NCBI RefSeq assembly: GCF_003665065.1
Contig: NZ_RCHR01000010.1
Coordinates: 1-64,000 of the forward strand
Origin: Oceanobacillus piezotolerans
GTDB lineage: Bacteria; Bacillota; Bacilli; Bacillales; Amphibacillaceae
DNA: 64,000 nt
Direction of reading: 5' to 3'
Position numbers and translations under genes: made by a program. The notes below the pieces were generated by a model. It worked only from the letters and a program-made list of their open reading frames with translations. It was not told the origin of the DNA and searched no databases. This document shows positions 1 through 8,484 of this stretch, piece after piece. How positions within the stretch are numbered: position 1 is the stretch's first letter; each line of letters begins with the position of its first letter.

Positions 1-45
1 ATTTTATCAAAAGGTGTCCTTTTTGTTTACTTAAAAATGGCATAA

Positions 46-96
46 AAGGCGTGGGGCCTACAGTTTTATATTGTAAGCCCCACGCCTTATTTTTTA
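46..96 (+). terminator. Rho-independent terminator of a gene left of the window
   Basis: A long GC-rich stem (AAGGCGTGGGGC pairing with GCCCCACGCCTT) is followed by a T-rich run on the plus strand. It probably ends a plus-strand gene that lies before the window. The rest of 1-198 shows no coding signal. Confidence 0.75.
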
Positions 97-198
97 TTCA
101 CTGGGGTTTTGTCCCAGCCTCTTATGTTTTAAAGTTATTCATTTCGGCCATTCAATAATCGTCAGTCATCCCTGTCAATTTAATTTTTTCGACTTTCA

Positions 199-1563
199 TT
201 ATAAGAGAATATATCCAACAAAAGAGCCAATTCCTCCAAAGATCAAGGCATACGGCAAATTATTCAACGTGATTCGATATGGACTTTGTCCTGTATTGTT
301 AGAGGTCAACTGAACGACCAACCCATATGATCCAACCGTAAGTGTAGCTATTGCACTGGTTATCATTACAATTGCGAGACTTAATGGATTCATCAATTCT
401 ATTAATACGGCAACAATTCCGCTTAACATTCCAATCGTTGCAATTGGATGTACACCGAACATACTTAAACCAATAAAGATAAGCTGTATGATAACAAAGA
501 TAATGAATGGGTACTCAGCGAGAGCAATGATCGGCTGCTGGATAAAAAGAAGAAATGGCGTATCATTTATACTGTTTGCAAAGAATGCTAATGACAGGAA
601 TAATACGACGAAATTCTGCATTGTGTTTGTTTTTTCTATCCAAGTTCTCCAGCCAATCGTCCAAAAGCTCTTGAAACGCTTCATTACAATAGACCATACC
701 AAGGAAAATGGAAAGATTAAAATCGTAACCGTAAAGATAAAGTCTAAGTTTAAATTATTCCCTATCGCAATCACTAAAACTAAGAATAGAATAAGTGCCA
801 GCAGCAAATGCGCTATTTTTTTAATCAACGCTTTTTTATCTATATTAACTTCCCTGTCTAAGCGATAGTTATATTTGCGATAATAAAAACGTCCCCATAA
901 AGAATCCAATAAAAATGTTATTCCTGCTATAAGGAGTAACCATGGCAGTAAAGAAACGTAGCCCACACCTGTAGTAAATATGGTGACCGCAAGCAGAATT
1001 TCTAAAGGACTCCACAATAGCGCTAAAGTATAGCCTCTAAGGGTAGATGTTCCAATAAAAGAATCTCTAACATCCTTTTTCAAGGTTTGTAATTGTTCTT
1101 TCAACACATCCTGAGATATCGTTGCGGCAGATAAGTTTAAAAAGGAAGCAAGTGTCAATGTGATTGCAGAAGATCGCGGATAAAGACTTCCTAAGTCTTT
1201 CGCATTCACATGTAACAAACTATTTAAGCTTTTATCAAAACGGCCACTCTTTACTACACTGTTCATCCACGGCAACATGGAAAGTAAGACTAATAAACTC
1301 ATATTGGAAGTAAACAGACTTGGTATGGCTATGATAGACTGTCCGGCTGTAAGGTATACGGTGCCTCCAACAAATAAAAATGCCATTCCTAGAATCTTAA
1401 AGAGCCTTGATGCCCCAGCAAAGGATACAACTAGCATTACCAGCGCAAACCATCCAATTGTATCATTCATCGTTTCACTTTCTAAAAATACATTTATGAT
1501 ATGAAGTATAAATACAAAGCAATAAAAGATATAAAGATAACGTGATATAAAATGTTTCCCCAT
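199..1563 (-). CDS. multi-pass membrane transporter-like protein, family uncertain
   Basis: A 454-residue, very hydrophobic protein with about ten to twelve predicted membrane segments and a charged central loop near residues 235-250. The overall look, with long paired hydrophobic blocks and a conserved-looking GVHPIATIGMLSG stretch near the C-terminus, recalls ion-transporter-superfamily permeases (ArsB/DctM-like). I do not recognise a specific family or substrate. The start is supported by AAAGGGGAAG just upstream of ATG. A promoter-like pair (1632-1660) and a ROK-type palindrome (1595-1621) precede it. This places it in the same predicted regulon as the uronate genes, so uptake or export of a sugar acid is a reasonable but unproven role. 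Confidence 0.6.
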   Translation of the reverse strand: MGKHFISRYLYIFYCFVFILHIINVFLESETMNDTIGWFALVMLVVSFAGASRLFKILGMAFLFVGGTVYLTAGQSIIAIPSLFTSNMSLLVLLSMLPWMNSVVKSGRFDKSLNSLLHVNAKDLGSLYPRSSAITLTLASFLNLSAATISQDVLKEQLQTLKKDVRDSFIGTSTLRGYTLALLWSPLEILLAVTIFTTGVGYVSLLPWLLLIAGITFLLDSLWGRFYYRKYNYRLDREVNIDKKALIKKIAHLLLALILFLVLVIAIGNNLNLDFIFTVTILIFPFSLVWSIVMKRFKSFWTIGWRTWIEKTNTMQNFVVLFLSLAFFANSINDTPFLLFIQQPIIALAEYPFIIFVIIQLIFIGLSMFGVHPIATIGMLSGIVAVLIELMNPLSLAIVMITSAIATLTVGSYGLVVQLTSNNTGQSPYRITLNNLPYALIFGGIGSFVGYILL

Positions 1564-1594
1564 TTTCTTCCCCTTTACTACAAACTAGACTCCT

Positions 1595-1621
1595 AATAGT
1601 TTGAATGTTAAACAAACTATT
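1595..1621. promoter_or_regulatory. predicted ROK operator upstream of the transporter
   Basis: Inverted repeat AATAGTTTG / CAAACTATT with a 9-base centre. Its inner 17 bases, TTTGAATGTTAAACAAA (1600-1616), fit the same frame as the palindromes at 5772-5800, 8382-8398 and 18628-18644. It lies just downstream of a promoter-like element, a position suited to repression. The assignment to ROK is inference from the shared motif. Confidence 0.6.
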
Positions 1622-1631
1622 GATTATTCTT

Positions 1632-1660
1632 ATACTATCTGTAAGCATGTAAAATATCAA
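1632..1660 (-). promoter_or_regulatory. sigma-A-like promoter of the transporter gene
   Basis: On the minus strand TTGATA (1655-1660) and TAGTAT (1632-1637) are separated by 17 bases, directly upstream of the palindrome at 1595-1621. Read by eye only. Confidence 0.45.
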
Positions 1661-1831
1661 GACATTGGAAACGGAGGAGCATGCCATAACCCCAATATAC
1701 CAACTGTGCTATACCTACGAGACTTACGCAAGAATGCTCTCCTTCTGTTAGATAACGCGGCATTCACCAAGCTTCTAGGTGAATGTCTTAATATACTTAT
1801 GGAGTTAGAAATTTTTTACGTTCCTATCTGC

Positions 1832-1862
1832 AAAAAAAGAGCTACCCTCTAAGGGCAACTCT
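1832..1862 (-). terminator. terminator after gntK
   Basis: On the minus strand AGAGTTGCCCT pairs with AGGGTAGCTCT (two G-U pairs) and is followed by seven T residues, just after the gluconokinase stop codon. It separates the operon from the transporter gene, which then needs its own promoter. Confidence 0.8.
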
Positions 1863-1870
1863 CCTTTTCA

Positions 1871-3346
1871 TTAAAAGAATTTCTCGATACTGTGACCAAG
1901 TTCTTCATATTGCTTATAAATCTCTTTATATTTTTCGTGGTTCTCCATATTTGGCTGGGTCACACTCTCTGCTGGGAGACTTGACTTTATATCTGCAAAG
2001 GTTTCAGCCTTACCAATCCCTACGAGTGCTGTCCACGCAGCTCCCCATGCAGCGTTATGATGTGTGTCAGATAAATATATTTCCTGGCCAAAAACATCCG
2101 CCATGATTTGAACCCACAATCTAGATTTTGATAAACCACCATTTACTGTAATTTTCTCTGGTTTACCTGCAATCTTTTCCAGGGATTTTCCTATTTGGTA
2201 GATATTAAAGGTTACCCCTTCAAGCACTGCACGAACCAAATGATCCTTCGTATGAGCGATATCCAAACCATAGAAGTTGCCTTTCGCACGTCCATTCCAT
2301 AATGGAGCTCGTTCTCCATTTACATAAGGTAAGAAGATGATGCCTCCAGAACCAACCTCTACTTGTGCTGCTCCAGCTACTAATTCATCATGAGTCCCTT
2401 TAAATTCAATTATATCTTTCAGCCATTGCAATGCAATTCCACCATTATTCGTTGGTCCACCAATAATCGATGTATCGTCCGTGAAAGCGTAAGTGAAGGT
2501 TTCCATCTTATCATTTACCGGAGCACCTTTCACAAACTGTCTGATTGCTCCACTCGTTCCAACAGAAACATTTACTTCGCCAGGGGAAATAGCACCACTA
2601 CCGAGGTTAGCTAACTGTCCGTCGGCTGCCCCAATAACGAATGGCGTATCAACAGAAATACCAATTTCCTCCGCTACTTCTCCATTAATATTCGTCAATA
2701 TTTCAGTAGGGGGAACAATCTTAGAAAGCTGATCTGCTCTAATTCCAGCTAGCTCTAATGCATCTTCATCCCAATCCAATTTCTCTACATTCATTAATCC
2801 AGTAGAAGAAGCCATAGAATAGTCTGCTACCTTCTCACCGAACCACTTATAAAGCAGATATTCTTTCATTGTCATGAAGTAAGCAGCTTTTTCATATGCC
2901 TCATAATGGTTTTCCTTCATCCACATTAATTTAACAAATGGAGACATTGGGTGGATTGGTGTTCCTGTTCTTGAGAAGATATTGTTGCCCTTATCATGAA
3001 TAAAGCGCTCTGCTAATTCACTGCTCCTTGTGTCTGACCAAATAAGCATTTGTGATAATGGCTGATACGCATCATCTAAGCAAATTAGTGAATGCATCGC
3101 ACATGAAATTCCTACACTCAAAATTTCTTCAGGCTTTGCACTTGCCTTTTGAATAGAGTCTTTTAATGCTTTTGCAGTAGCATCTTCAACCTCTTTAGGA
3201 CTTTGTTCAGCCCAACCAGGGTTCGGATAATACGTCTCTACTAACTCCTCTGCTTCTGCAATTAGATTTCCTTTTAGGTCAAAAACTACAGACTTTGCAC
3301 TTGTCGTTCCAATATCCAGTCCAATAACCAGTTCTCTTTGCATCAT
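1871..3346 (-). CDS. gntK: gluconokinase (FGGY family)
   Basis: A 491-residue FGGY-family carbohydrate kinase. The N-terminal phosphate-binding motif DIGTTSAKSVVFD, the WSDTRS motif near residue 125 and the C-terminal actin-fold motif GGLSKSRLWVQIMADVF (about 400-415) are all present, and the length is normal. It phosphorylates D-gluconate to 6-phosphogluconate with ATP. It is the last gene of the larA-like / SDR / kinase operon, and its product would feed gndA at 15517-16926. Other sugar or sugar-acid substrates are possible in this family, so gluconate rests on similarity plus context. Two adjacent ATG codons make the start uncertain by one residue. Confidence 0.85.
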   Translation of the reverse strand: MMQRELVIGLDIGTTSAKSVVFDLKGNLIAEAEELVETYYPNPGWAEQSPKEVEDATAKALKDSIQKASAKPEEILSVGISCAMHSLICLDDAYQPLSQMLIWSDTRSSELAERFIHDKGNNIFSRTGTPIHPMSPFVKLMWMKENHYEAYEKAAYFMTMKEYLLYKWFGEKVADYSMASSTGLMNVEKLDWDEDALELAGIRADQLSKIVPPTEILTNINGEVAEEIGISVDTPFVIGAADGQLANLGSGAISPGEVNVSVGTSGAIRQFVKGAPVNDKMETFTYAFTDDTSIIGGPTNNGGIALQWLKDIIEFKGTHDELVAGAAQVEVGSGGIIFLPYVNGERAPLWNGRAKGNFYGLDIAHTKDHLVRAVLEGVTFNIYQIGKSLEKIAGKPEKITVNGGLSKSRLWVQIMADVFGQEIYLSDTHHNAAWGAAWTALVGIGKAETFADIKSSLPAESVTQPNMENHEKYKEIYKQYEELGHSIEKFF

Positions 3347-3462
3347 ACCTCTTCCTTTACAACTGTATTGCTTACTTAGCGTCTAGTCCAGCGCACTCCG
3401 ACTGGCGAGATTTCCTCACCACTATACGTCCCCAAGCGTGTGCTTTCGCTTTTGAGCCGAAA

Positions 3463-3486
3463 AGGCTTTGGTTAAACCCAAAGCCT
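3463..3486 (-). terminator. hairpin between SDR gene and gntK
   Basis: AGGCTTTGG and CCAAAGCCT form a perfect stem followed on the minus strand by a short T run. It may attenuate read-through into gntK. The adjacent 3370-3440 stretch resembles a degenerate copy of a GC-rich intergenic repeat common in Bacillaceae, but this is too diverged to call. Confidence 0.5.
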
Positions 3487-3503
3487 CTAGTGTAGAGCTA
3501 TTA

Positions 3504-4274
3504 TTAGATTGTCATTCCTAAGTATCCACCGTCAACTCGCATTAGTGTACCTGTTACAAATCCAGATGCTTTCTCAGAAGCTAAGTAGATAGTAGCTCCT
3601 TGTAATTCTTCTGGCTCACCAAAGCGTTTCATTGGTGTATGGTTCATAATAGATTCGATACGTGAATCATCAAGGATCTTACGGTTTTGCTCTGCCGGGA
3701 AGAAACCAGGAATAATTGCATTTACACGAATTCCGTTTGGAGCAAATTCACGAGCTAAGTATTGTGTCACACTGTTTACACCAGCTTTAGATGTAGAGTA
3801 AGTGAATACTCTAGATAAAGGTATAGTAGAAGAAACAGACGAAATGTTAATGATACTACCTTTACGATTCTTCTCGATATTTTGTTTAGCAAAGATTTGA
3901 GTAGTAAACACTAATCCTTTTAAGTTAACACTCATAATATCATCATATTCTTCTTGTGATAACTCCAAGAATGGAGTAGAACTATTTTTACCAGGTGCAT
4001 TTAGGAGAATATCCCAGCCACCTGCCCAATCTTCAATCTCTTTTGCTACACGTTCTACTGTTTCAAGCTCACTAACATCTGCTTGGAAAGCTTTCGCGTC
4101 TCCACCATCTGCTTGAATTTCTTTAACTACTTCTTCAGCTTTATCTAAATTACGACCTACAATCGCAACTTTAGCACCTTGATTCGCTAATCCTTTTGCC
4201 ATTGCAGAACCTAGAGTACTATTTCCTCCAATTGCTACTGCTACTTTTCCAGTCAGATCAAATAAATTTTCCAT
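3504..4274 (-). CDS. SDR dehydrogenase, probable fructuronate/mannonate or gluconate oxidoreductase
   Basis: A 256-residue classical short-chain dehydrogenase. The nucleotide-binding glycines lie in GGNSTLG near residues 16-22, and the catalytic tetrad is visible as N117, S145, Y159 and K163 (YSTSK). The C-terminal GYLGMTI is typical of the family. SDR-type D-mannonate oxidoreductases (fructuronate reductases such as B. subtilis UxuB/YjmF) and gluconate 5-dehydrogenases look like this. Because it sits between the LarA-like gene and gntK, in a region that also holds uxaC, fructuronate to mannonate is my preferred reaction. The substrate cannot be read from sequence. It is spaced 20 bases from the upstream gene, so cotranscription is likely. 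Confidence 0.75.
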   Translation of the reverse strand: MENLFDLTGKVAVAIGGNSTLGSAMAKGLANQGAKVAIVGRNLDKAEEVVKEIQADGGDAKAFQADVSELETVERVAKEIEDWAGGWDILLNAPGKNSSTPFLELSQEEYDDIMSVNLKGLVFTTQIFAKQNIEKNRKGSIINISSVSSTIPLSRVFTYSTSKAGVNSVTQYLAREFAPNGIRVNAIIPGFFPAEQNRKILDDSRIESIMNHTPMKRFGEPEELQGATIYLASEKASGFVTGTLMRVDGGYLGMTI

Positions 4275-4294
4275 TGTGTAATGTCCCCCTACTG

Positions 4295-5557
4295 TTATTT
4301 AAAATTTCCTTCTTCATTAAAGTCAAAATCATATAAATCAGATACTTGTTCCATATTAGGATGTTCTTTCACGTAATCAAGAAGATTCTCAGATACTTCT
4401 ATTTCGCCAACATGCAAGGTATCTTTAATACGAACGAGTTTCACCTTTGTAAAATCTAAAATATTACATGTTTTAATTGCCGCTTGTATCGCCATCTTAT
4501 CATTTGGCATTGCGGTTGAAATATGAGTTGGTCCAACAACTGTGGAAGTTAAACCATTCGCATAGGTTGCTTCGCGATCCATTTTATCCACTAGACGCTG
4601 CGTCGTAAAATCAGCAGTTCCGACACCATTTGCATTTCCTTCTGTTTGTGGTGTTAAATCTAATACGACCATTTTGGATACTTCTGGTCCCCCGTGCGCA
4701 TATGGAGTTGGATAACGCCCTGTAATATTAGGATCCATTCCATCCCCACTAATATTTTTACCAATCTGATCGATGACAAGTACATCAATCTGGTCTACAA
4801 AAATCTTAGGAAGCAGTTTTTTAGCAAGTTCTTGAAGTGCTGGTTCTTTCTCTTCGATTTCGTCTGCTCTTAACACTTGTAGTTTAGCTACCTTGTCAAA
4901 GGCATTTTCTACTGTAGCTACACCAAAAAGAATTGGTTTCTTCTCAATAGCAATTTTCGCCATGGCAGGGATGTGCTCTGCCATATGTTTAAATCCTAAC
5001 TGATGACAAGCTTCTGCACCCTTTTGTTTCCCTAGACCGATAGAAATCATTTTCATAATTCCACTTTCTACTTTTCCTCGGAATGCAGTATGTGGCTTCA
5101 CACGGTTGATGACAACTATACCATCTGCTTCAGATGCATATTTATCAATATAAACTGGCAAACCATTTGGCAGCTCTCCTATCTTAACTACTTCCATAGA
5201 AGATCGGATTTCGCAGCCAGCACTTTCTTCTGATACACCTAAGTGCTCTAATACTGCCTTTTGGCCAGGACCAGTTGCTCCACCATGACTACCCATACTA
5301 GGAACAATAAATGGCTTTGCTCCACAATCTTTTAAAAATTGAACAGTGGTTGCTGTAATTTCTACTAGACCATCGGTACCTCTGCTTCCAACAGCAATAG
5401 CGATTTCTGCTCCTGGCTTAATAAGGTCCTTCACACCTTCTAACTCTGCCTTTAAGGTGCCCACAACATCTTCTAGCTGTGTTATTTCAAATGTCTGTTT
5501 AACTTTAGCCATTTTAGGAACCGGAATACCCTGTACAAGTTCTTGAAGAATACTCAT
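4295..5557 (-). CDS. LarA-like nickel-pincer racemase/epimerase (DUF2088)
   Basis: A 420-residue LarA-family protein. I start at the ATG at 5557, six bases after GGAGTG; an in-frame start exists at 5590. Residues matching the catalytic set of lactate racemase LarA appear with near-identical spacing: R59 (GSRGTDG), H91 (GSHGGAT), H156 (VKPHTAF), K169 (GIMKM, the expected pincer-tether lysine) and H185 (expected Ni ligand). LarA homologues racemise or epimerise 2-hydroxy acids using the nickel-pincer nucleotide; some family members are reported to act at C2 of gluconate. Being first in an operon with an SDR and gluconokinase, mannonate/gluconate 2-epimerase is the most economical inference. No larB, larC or larE lies in this window, so the cofactor would have to be made elsewhere. 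Confidence 0.75.
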   Translation of the reverse strand: MSILQELVQGIPVPKMAKVKQTFEITQLEDVVGTLKAELEGVKDLIKPGAEIAIAVGSRGTDGLVEITATTVQFLKDCGAKPFIVPSMGSHGGATGPGQKAVLEHLGVSEESAGCEIRSSMEVVKIGELPNGLPVYIDKYASEADGIVVINRVKPHTAFRGKVESGIMKMISIGLGKQKGAEACHQLGFKHMAEHIPAMAKIAIEKKPILFGVATVENAFDKVAKLQVLRADEIEEKEPALQELAKKLLPKIFVDQIDVLVIDQIGKNISGDGMDPNITGRYPTPYAHGGPEVSKMVVLDLTPQTEGNANGVGTADFTTQRLVDKMDREATYANGLTSTVVGPTHISTAMPNDKMAIQAAIKTCNILDFTKVKLVRIKDTLHVGEIEVSENLLDYVKEHPNMEQVSDLYDFDFNEEGNFK

Positions 5558-5771
5558 CATAATCACTCCATTCAGGAAATAGCTTTTCATTTCTTTTACT
5601 ATATATTATTATCATTCCCGCTTTACTTTATTTGAGACTTCTTAATCTAACTGTTTCTAAAATCATCTGTAATCCCTTTCAAACATTTGAAAAAAGGAAG
5701 ATAACTTATCTTAAGATTAGCAAGTATCCATCAGAAATCTATATTTGTAAAACGAGTTCTTATACACGTGA

Positions 5772-5800
5772 AATTAATTTGTTTAATAAACAAATTAATT
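5772..5800. promoter_or_regulatory. predicted ROK operator upstream of the larA-like operon
   Basis: A perfect 29-bp palindrome centred on TTTGTTTAATAAACAAA, with AATTAA flanks. It is 215 bases before the larA-like start, and TATAAG just past it on the minus strand could be a -10 box. This is the strongest member of the four-site set. The remainder of the 5558-5890 gap is AT-rich and shows no gene. Confidence 0.7.
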
Positions 5801-5890
5801 AAATTTAGAATATCATCTTCTAGTTTGCACGTCAATAATATTTAACTTTTTTAGAACTTAGAAAGTCCTTATCCATTCACTTTCAAAAAC

Positions 5891-6301
5891 CTATTGGTTA
5901 TTACGCTGATGAATAATCTCTCTCCATTTAAGGTCGCCACGGTCTAATGAGTGAATAAGCATTTCAGCTGTTCCCATGTTCGTAGCTAGAGGAATGGAAT
6001 ATACATCACACAACCTTAATAAAGCAGATATATCTGGCTCATGAGGTTGTGCAGTTAACGGATCACGGAAAAAGATAATCATGTCCATTTTATTCTCTGC
6101 GATTAATGCACCAATCTGCTGGTCGCCCCCTAATGGACCTGACTGAAAACGATAGATTTCAAGACCAGTACTTTCAGCAATTCGTAATCCAGTTGTACCA
6201 GTAGCATATAGATTGTGCTTCTCCAGAACATATTTATATGCTTCTGCAAATCGAACCAAATCATCTTTTTTCTTATCATGTGCTATTAGTGCAATCTTCA
6301 T
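5891..6301 (-). CDS. mgsA: methylglyoxal synthase
   Basis: A 136-residue protein, the usual length. It converts dihydroxyacetone phosphate to methylglyoxal and phosphate in the cytosol, a phosphate-releasing overflow route. The N-terminal [13 protein letters not shown], the phosphate-binding GTTGLRI, the catalytic-Asp stretch [10 protein letters not shown] and the [13 protein letters not shown] motif (Asp and His of the active site) are all intact. In B. subtilis this gene sits by dapB; here it stands alone beside sugar-acid genes. That could fit overflow control during uronate growth, but I see no shared operator in front of it. A mobile-like repeat begins 35 bases upstream of the start. Confidence 0.93.
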   Translation of the reverse strand: MKIALIAHDKKKDDLVRFAEAYKYVLEKHNLYATGTTGLRIAESTGLEIYRFQSGPLGGDQQIGALIAENKMDMIIFFRDPLTAQPHEPDISALLRLCDVYSIPLATNMGTAEMLIHSLDRGDLKWREIIHQRNNQ

Positions 6302-6336
6302 TGTAATTTCCCCATTCTTCTTAAATTTTCATAAGG

Positions 6337-6644
6337 GTTCAAAAAGGAGGATAAAAAGGACCAAGAAGTTCAAGGCGGCGCAGCTTTGAGTAGCGAGCCT
6401 ACCTCGACGAAATTACTTCTCCGCTGGCTTGCACCGAGGAATTAACTTCTTGAATAACCTCGTAGATACAGGTGCAGATGTTTTAATGTATGCTTTTAAT
6501 ACATGAGCAGACGATTTTGCACGCAGGAAAAGCAAGCCAACGAGCTTCCACAGGATGTGGTGACTTCTGCGTTGCCCACAGGACGTGGGCGGTTTAGCAG
6601 AAGTTCCCCTGATCGAAGTGTCATTTTTACCGGACTTTTTGAAC
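6337..6644. repeat. MITE-like repeat, copy 1 (308 bp)
   Basis: The element ends in inverted GTTCAAAAAG / CTTTTTGAAC termini. Its left end (GGAGGATAAAAAGGACC) and right end (TTTTTACCGGACTTTTTGAAC family) match, in reverse orientation, the ends of the 144-bp element at 16977-17120. The interior contains GC-rich inverted segments (TTCCACAGGATGTGG, GCCCACAGGACGTGGGC) and no plausible gene. It looks like a non-autonomous intergenic repeat. Confidence 0.7.
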
Positions 6645-6882
6645 TTCCTATAAAAGCTGTTTCTATTATTACTATATAAATTATTGCAATGAAACTCAAC
6701 CAAACTTCTTTTAAATATTTTATAACAATTTACTAAATCTTTGCTATAATAGTAAATAAGGATTATTTTATTTTGCACAAAAATGAAAACCCTTCCAATA
6801 TGAATAAGTTATATTTCTATACTTTATATAATAGACAAATTAAGTAGTTTACAAAATAGATCACAAAAGGGGGCGTACGTTC

Positions 6883-8088
6883 ATGGTTACAGGTGATGGT
6901 GCGTACATTAAAAAGATAAACAGGAGTCTTATTCTTAAAGAAATTGTTAAACATGGATATATATCTAGAGCTGATTTATCAAAGACCACGGGATTAAATA
7001 AAGCAACGATTTCTGTTCAGGTTTCTGATCTGTTAGAAGAGAAGCTCGTTTACGAGACAAAACACGAGCACCAAGCAATCGGGAGAAGGCCAATTATGCT
7101 TTCAATTAATGCCCAAGTTGGATATGTACTGGGAATAGATTTAGATTATCCCACTACCCAGTTCACCATTTCAGATTTAGCTGGAACTCCAGTAGAACAC
7201 CACATCATTCAACTGGATACAAAGGATTATAACACGGTCACTAAACTAATAGCTGATCAAATTGATACCTATAAAGAGAGATATTCGCATGCCCTTTATG
7301 GTTTAATTTCTGCAATAATCGGGGTGCATGGAACCATTAATACGGATGAGTCACTTCATTTTATTCCAAAATTTAACTGGAGGAAAAAGGATCTAAAGGC
7401 TACACTTTTACAAAGTGTGGATTTACCAATTACAATTGAAAATAACGCTAACTTAGCAGCTTATTCTGAGAGGGTTTACAATCATCACCAGGATTATGAT
7501 TTACTATCCATCCTTTTAACCTCGGGTATTGGTGTTGGAATTATTATTAATGGCGGTTTATATAAGGGATATCACGGCTATGCCGGCGAAATGGGGCATA
7601 TGATTATCTCTCCGGACGGTAAACCCTGTTCATGCGGGAATCATGGCTGCTGGGAACGTTATGCCTCCGAGCCTAGGATATTAGATGAGCTGTCTGTCAC
7701 ACTTAATAAACCAAATCTAAGCTTCGATGACATTCAAGAGTTTATAGACGAGCAAAATCTTCAAGTAGTAGAGTGTTTTAAAAGGTTTATTAAATACCTT
7801 GCAATAGGGATCAATAACATTATTAATATGCATAATCCGGAAACAATTGTGTTAAACAGCAAATTATTAAAACTGTATCCAAAAGCTATAGAGGAATTAA
7901 AGAGTCATTTAAACTGTTCAATTAGTCGCTACCGAAATATTGTATTATCTGATTTAGCAGACCGGGCATGCGTACTTGGTGCCTGTGCATTAGCTATTGA
8001 GCAATTTTTAGAAGTGCCTGAGCTGATTTTGACTATTCCGGAAGCAGCCCTGCATTTAGAAGCTACAGAATCTCCGTTAACAGTGTAA
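6883..8088 (+). CDS. ROK-family transcriptional repressor (XylR/NagC type), paralogue 1
   Basis: A 401-residue protein with an N-terminal winged helix-turn-helix (about 15-70, TGLNKATISVQVSDL) and a C-terminal ROK sugar-kinase-like domain. The zinc motif is intact: H239 with CSCGNHGCWE at 249-258. Such proteins bind an inverted repeat and release it on sensing a sugar or sugar acid. The HTH is very like that of paralogue 2 (18727-19908), so both may read the same palindromes. I chose the ATG after GGGGGCG. The upstream 6645-6882 stretch is AT-rich with a possible TATAAT at 6745 but no clear operator. Confidence 0.9.
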   Translation: MVTGDGAYIKKINRSLILKEIVKHGYISRADLSKTTGLNKATISVQVSDLLEEKLVYETKHEHQAIGRRPIMLSINAQVGYVLGIDLDYPTTQFTISDLAGTPVEHHIIQLDTKDYNTVTKLIADQIDTYKERYSHALYGLISAIIGVHGTINTDESLHFIPKFNWRKKDLKATLLQSVDLPITIENNANLAAYSERVYNHHQDYDLLSILLTSGIGVGIIINGGLYKGYHGYAGEMGHMIISPDGKPCSCGNHGCWERYASEPRILDELSVTLNKPNLSFDDIQEFIDEQNLQVVECFKRFIKYLAIGINNIINMHNPETIVLNSKLLKLYPKAIEELKSHLNCSISRYRNIVLSDLADRACVLGACALAIEQFLEVPELILTIPEAALHLEATESPLTV

Positions 8089-8120
8089 CAGATAATGAAC
8101 TAAAAACTCCTCTTTCAAGA

Positions 8121-8166
8121 AAGATAGCTGCTTCCATGGTGTTTCATACGAGGAAGCAGCTATCTT
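8121..8166 (+). terminator. strong hairpin after the ROK gene
   Basis: A 15-bp perfect stem (AAGATAGCTGCTTCC with its complement) starts 33 bases after the ROK stop codon. The U-tract is weak, so it may act as a 3'-end stabiliser as much as a terminator. Confidence 0.55.
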
Positions 8167-8221
8167 ATGTTCCATGGGTTGTCTATTTTTCTATTTAAAC
8201 AAATTTTTAGCACTCTTTGGG

Positions 8222-8247
8222 TTTATTAACCTTGATTGGTTAACAAA
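8222..8247. promoter_or_regulatory. imperfect palindrome upstream of the symporter
   Basis: TTTATTAACC and GGTTAACAAA form 10-base arms with one mismatch around a 6-base centre. Its geometry differs from the 17-bp ROK sites, so it might serve another regulator, or nothing. Confidence 0.25.
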
Positions 8248-8344
8248 TCCAGCCTTAGTGTACATACTTGCTTAAAGCCAGACTCTTTAAAAAAACCTTA
8301 AGTGAAATTTCCTACTCTAGCATTTAGCAAAAAGTGCTTGCTAA

Positions 8345-8358
8345 ATAAAACGCTTTCA
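8345..8358. promoter_or_regulatory. partial cre-like site (CcpA)
   Basis: Reverse strand TGAAAGCGTTTTAT matches the catabolite-responsive element consensus except at the last two bases. It suggests carbon catabolite control of the symporter. Confidence 0.35.
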
Positions 8359-8381
8359 TATATTATAAGTTTAAGAGTTAG

Positions 8382-8398
8382 TTTGTTGGCTTAACAAA
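8382..8398. promoter_or_regulatory. predicted ROK operator upstream of the symporter
   Basis: TTTGTTGGCTTAACAAA has six-base arms in the same 17-bp frame as the other predicted ROK sites. It is 86 bases before the symporter start. Confidence 0.55.
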
Positions 8399-8450
8399 AT
8401 AACCAATATACTTCGTTGAAATTTCAGAAAAGGTTTTCTGTTAAGTAAAT

Positions 8451-8464
8451 TGAAAGCGATTAAA
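8451..8464. promoter_or_regulatory. cre-like site before the symporter start
   Basis: TGAAAGCGATTAAA matches the CcpA consensus at all but one position (penultimate C). It sits between the predicted operator and the ribosome binding site AAGGGGGA. Confidence 0.45.
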
Positions 8465-8484
8465 CTATCAAGGGGGATTTTCAA

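Noticed and set aside
1601..1852. 83-codon plus-strand frame between the transporter and gntK
   Set aside because: It overlaps the operator, promoter and gntK terminator and has no similarity or ribosome site.
6413..6778. 121-codon frame across the 308-bp repeat
   Set aside because: It spans the repeat end and AT-rich flank, with no ribosome site; the sequence is explained by the repeat.
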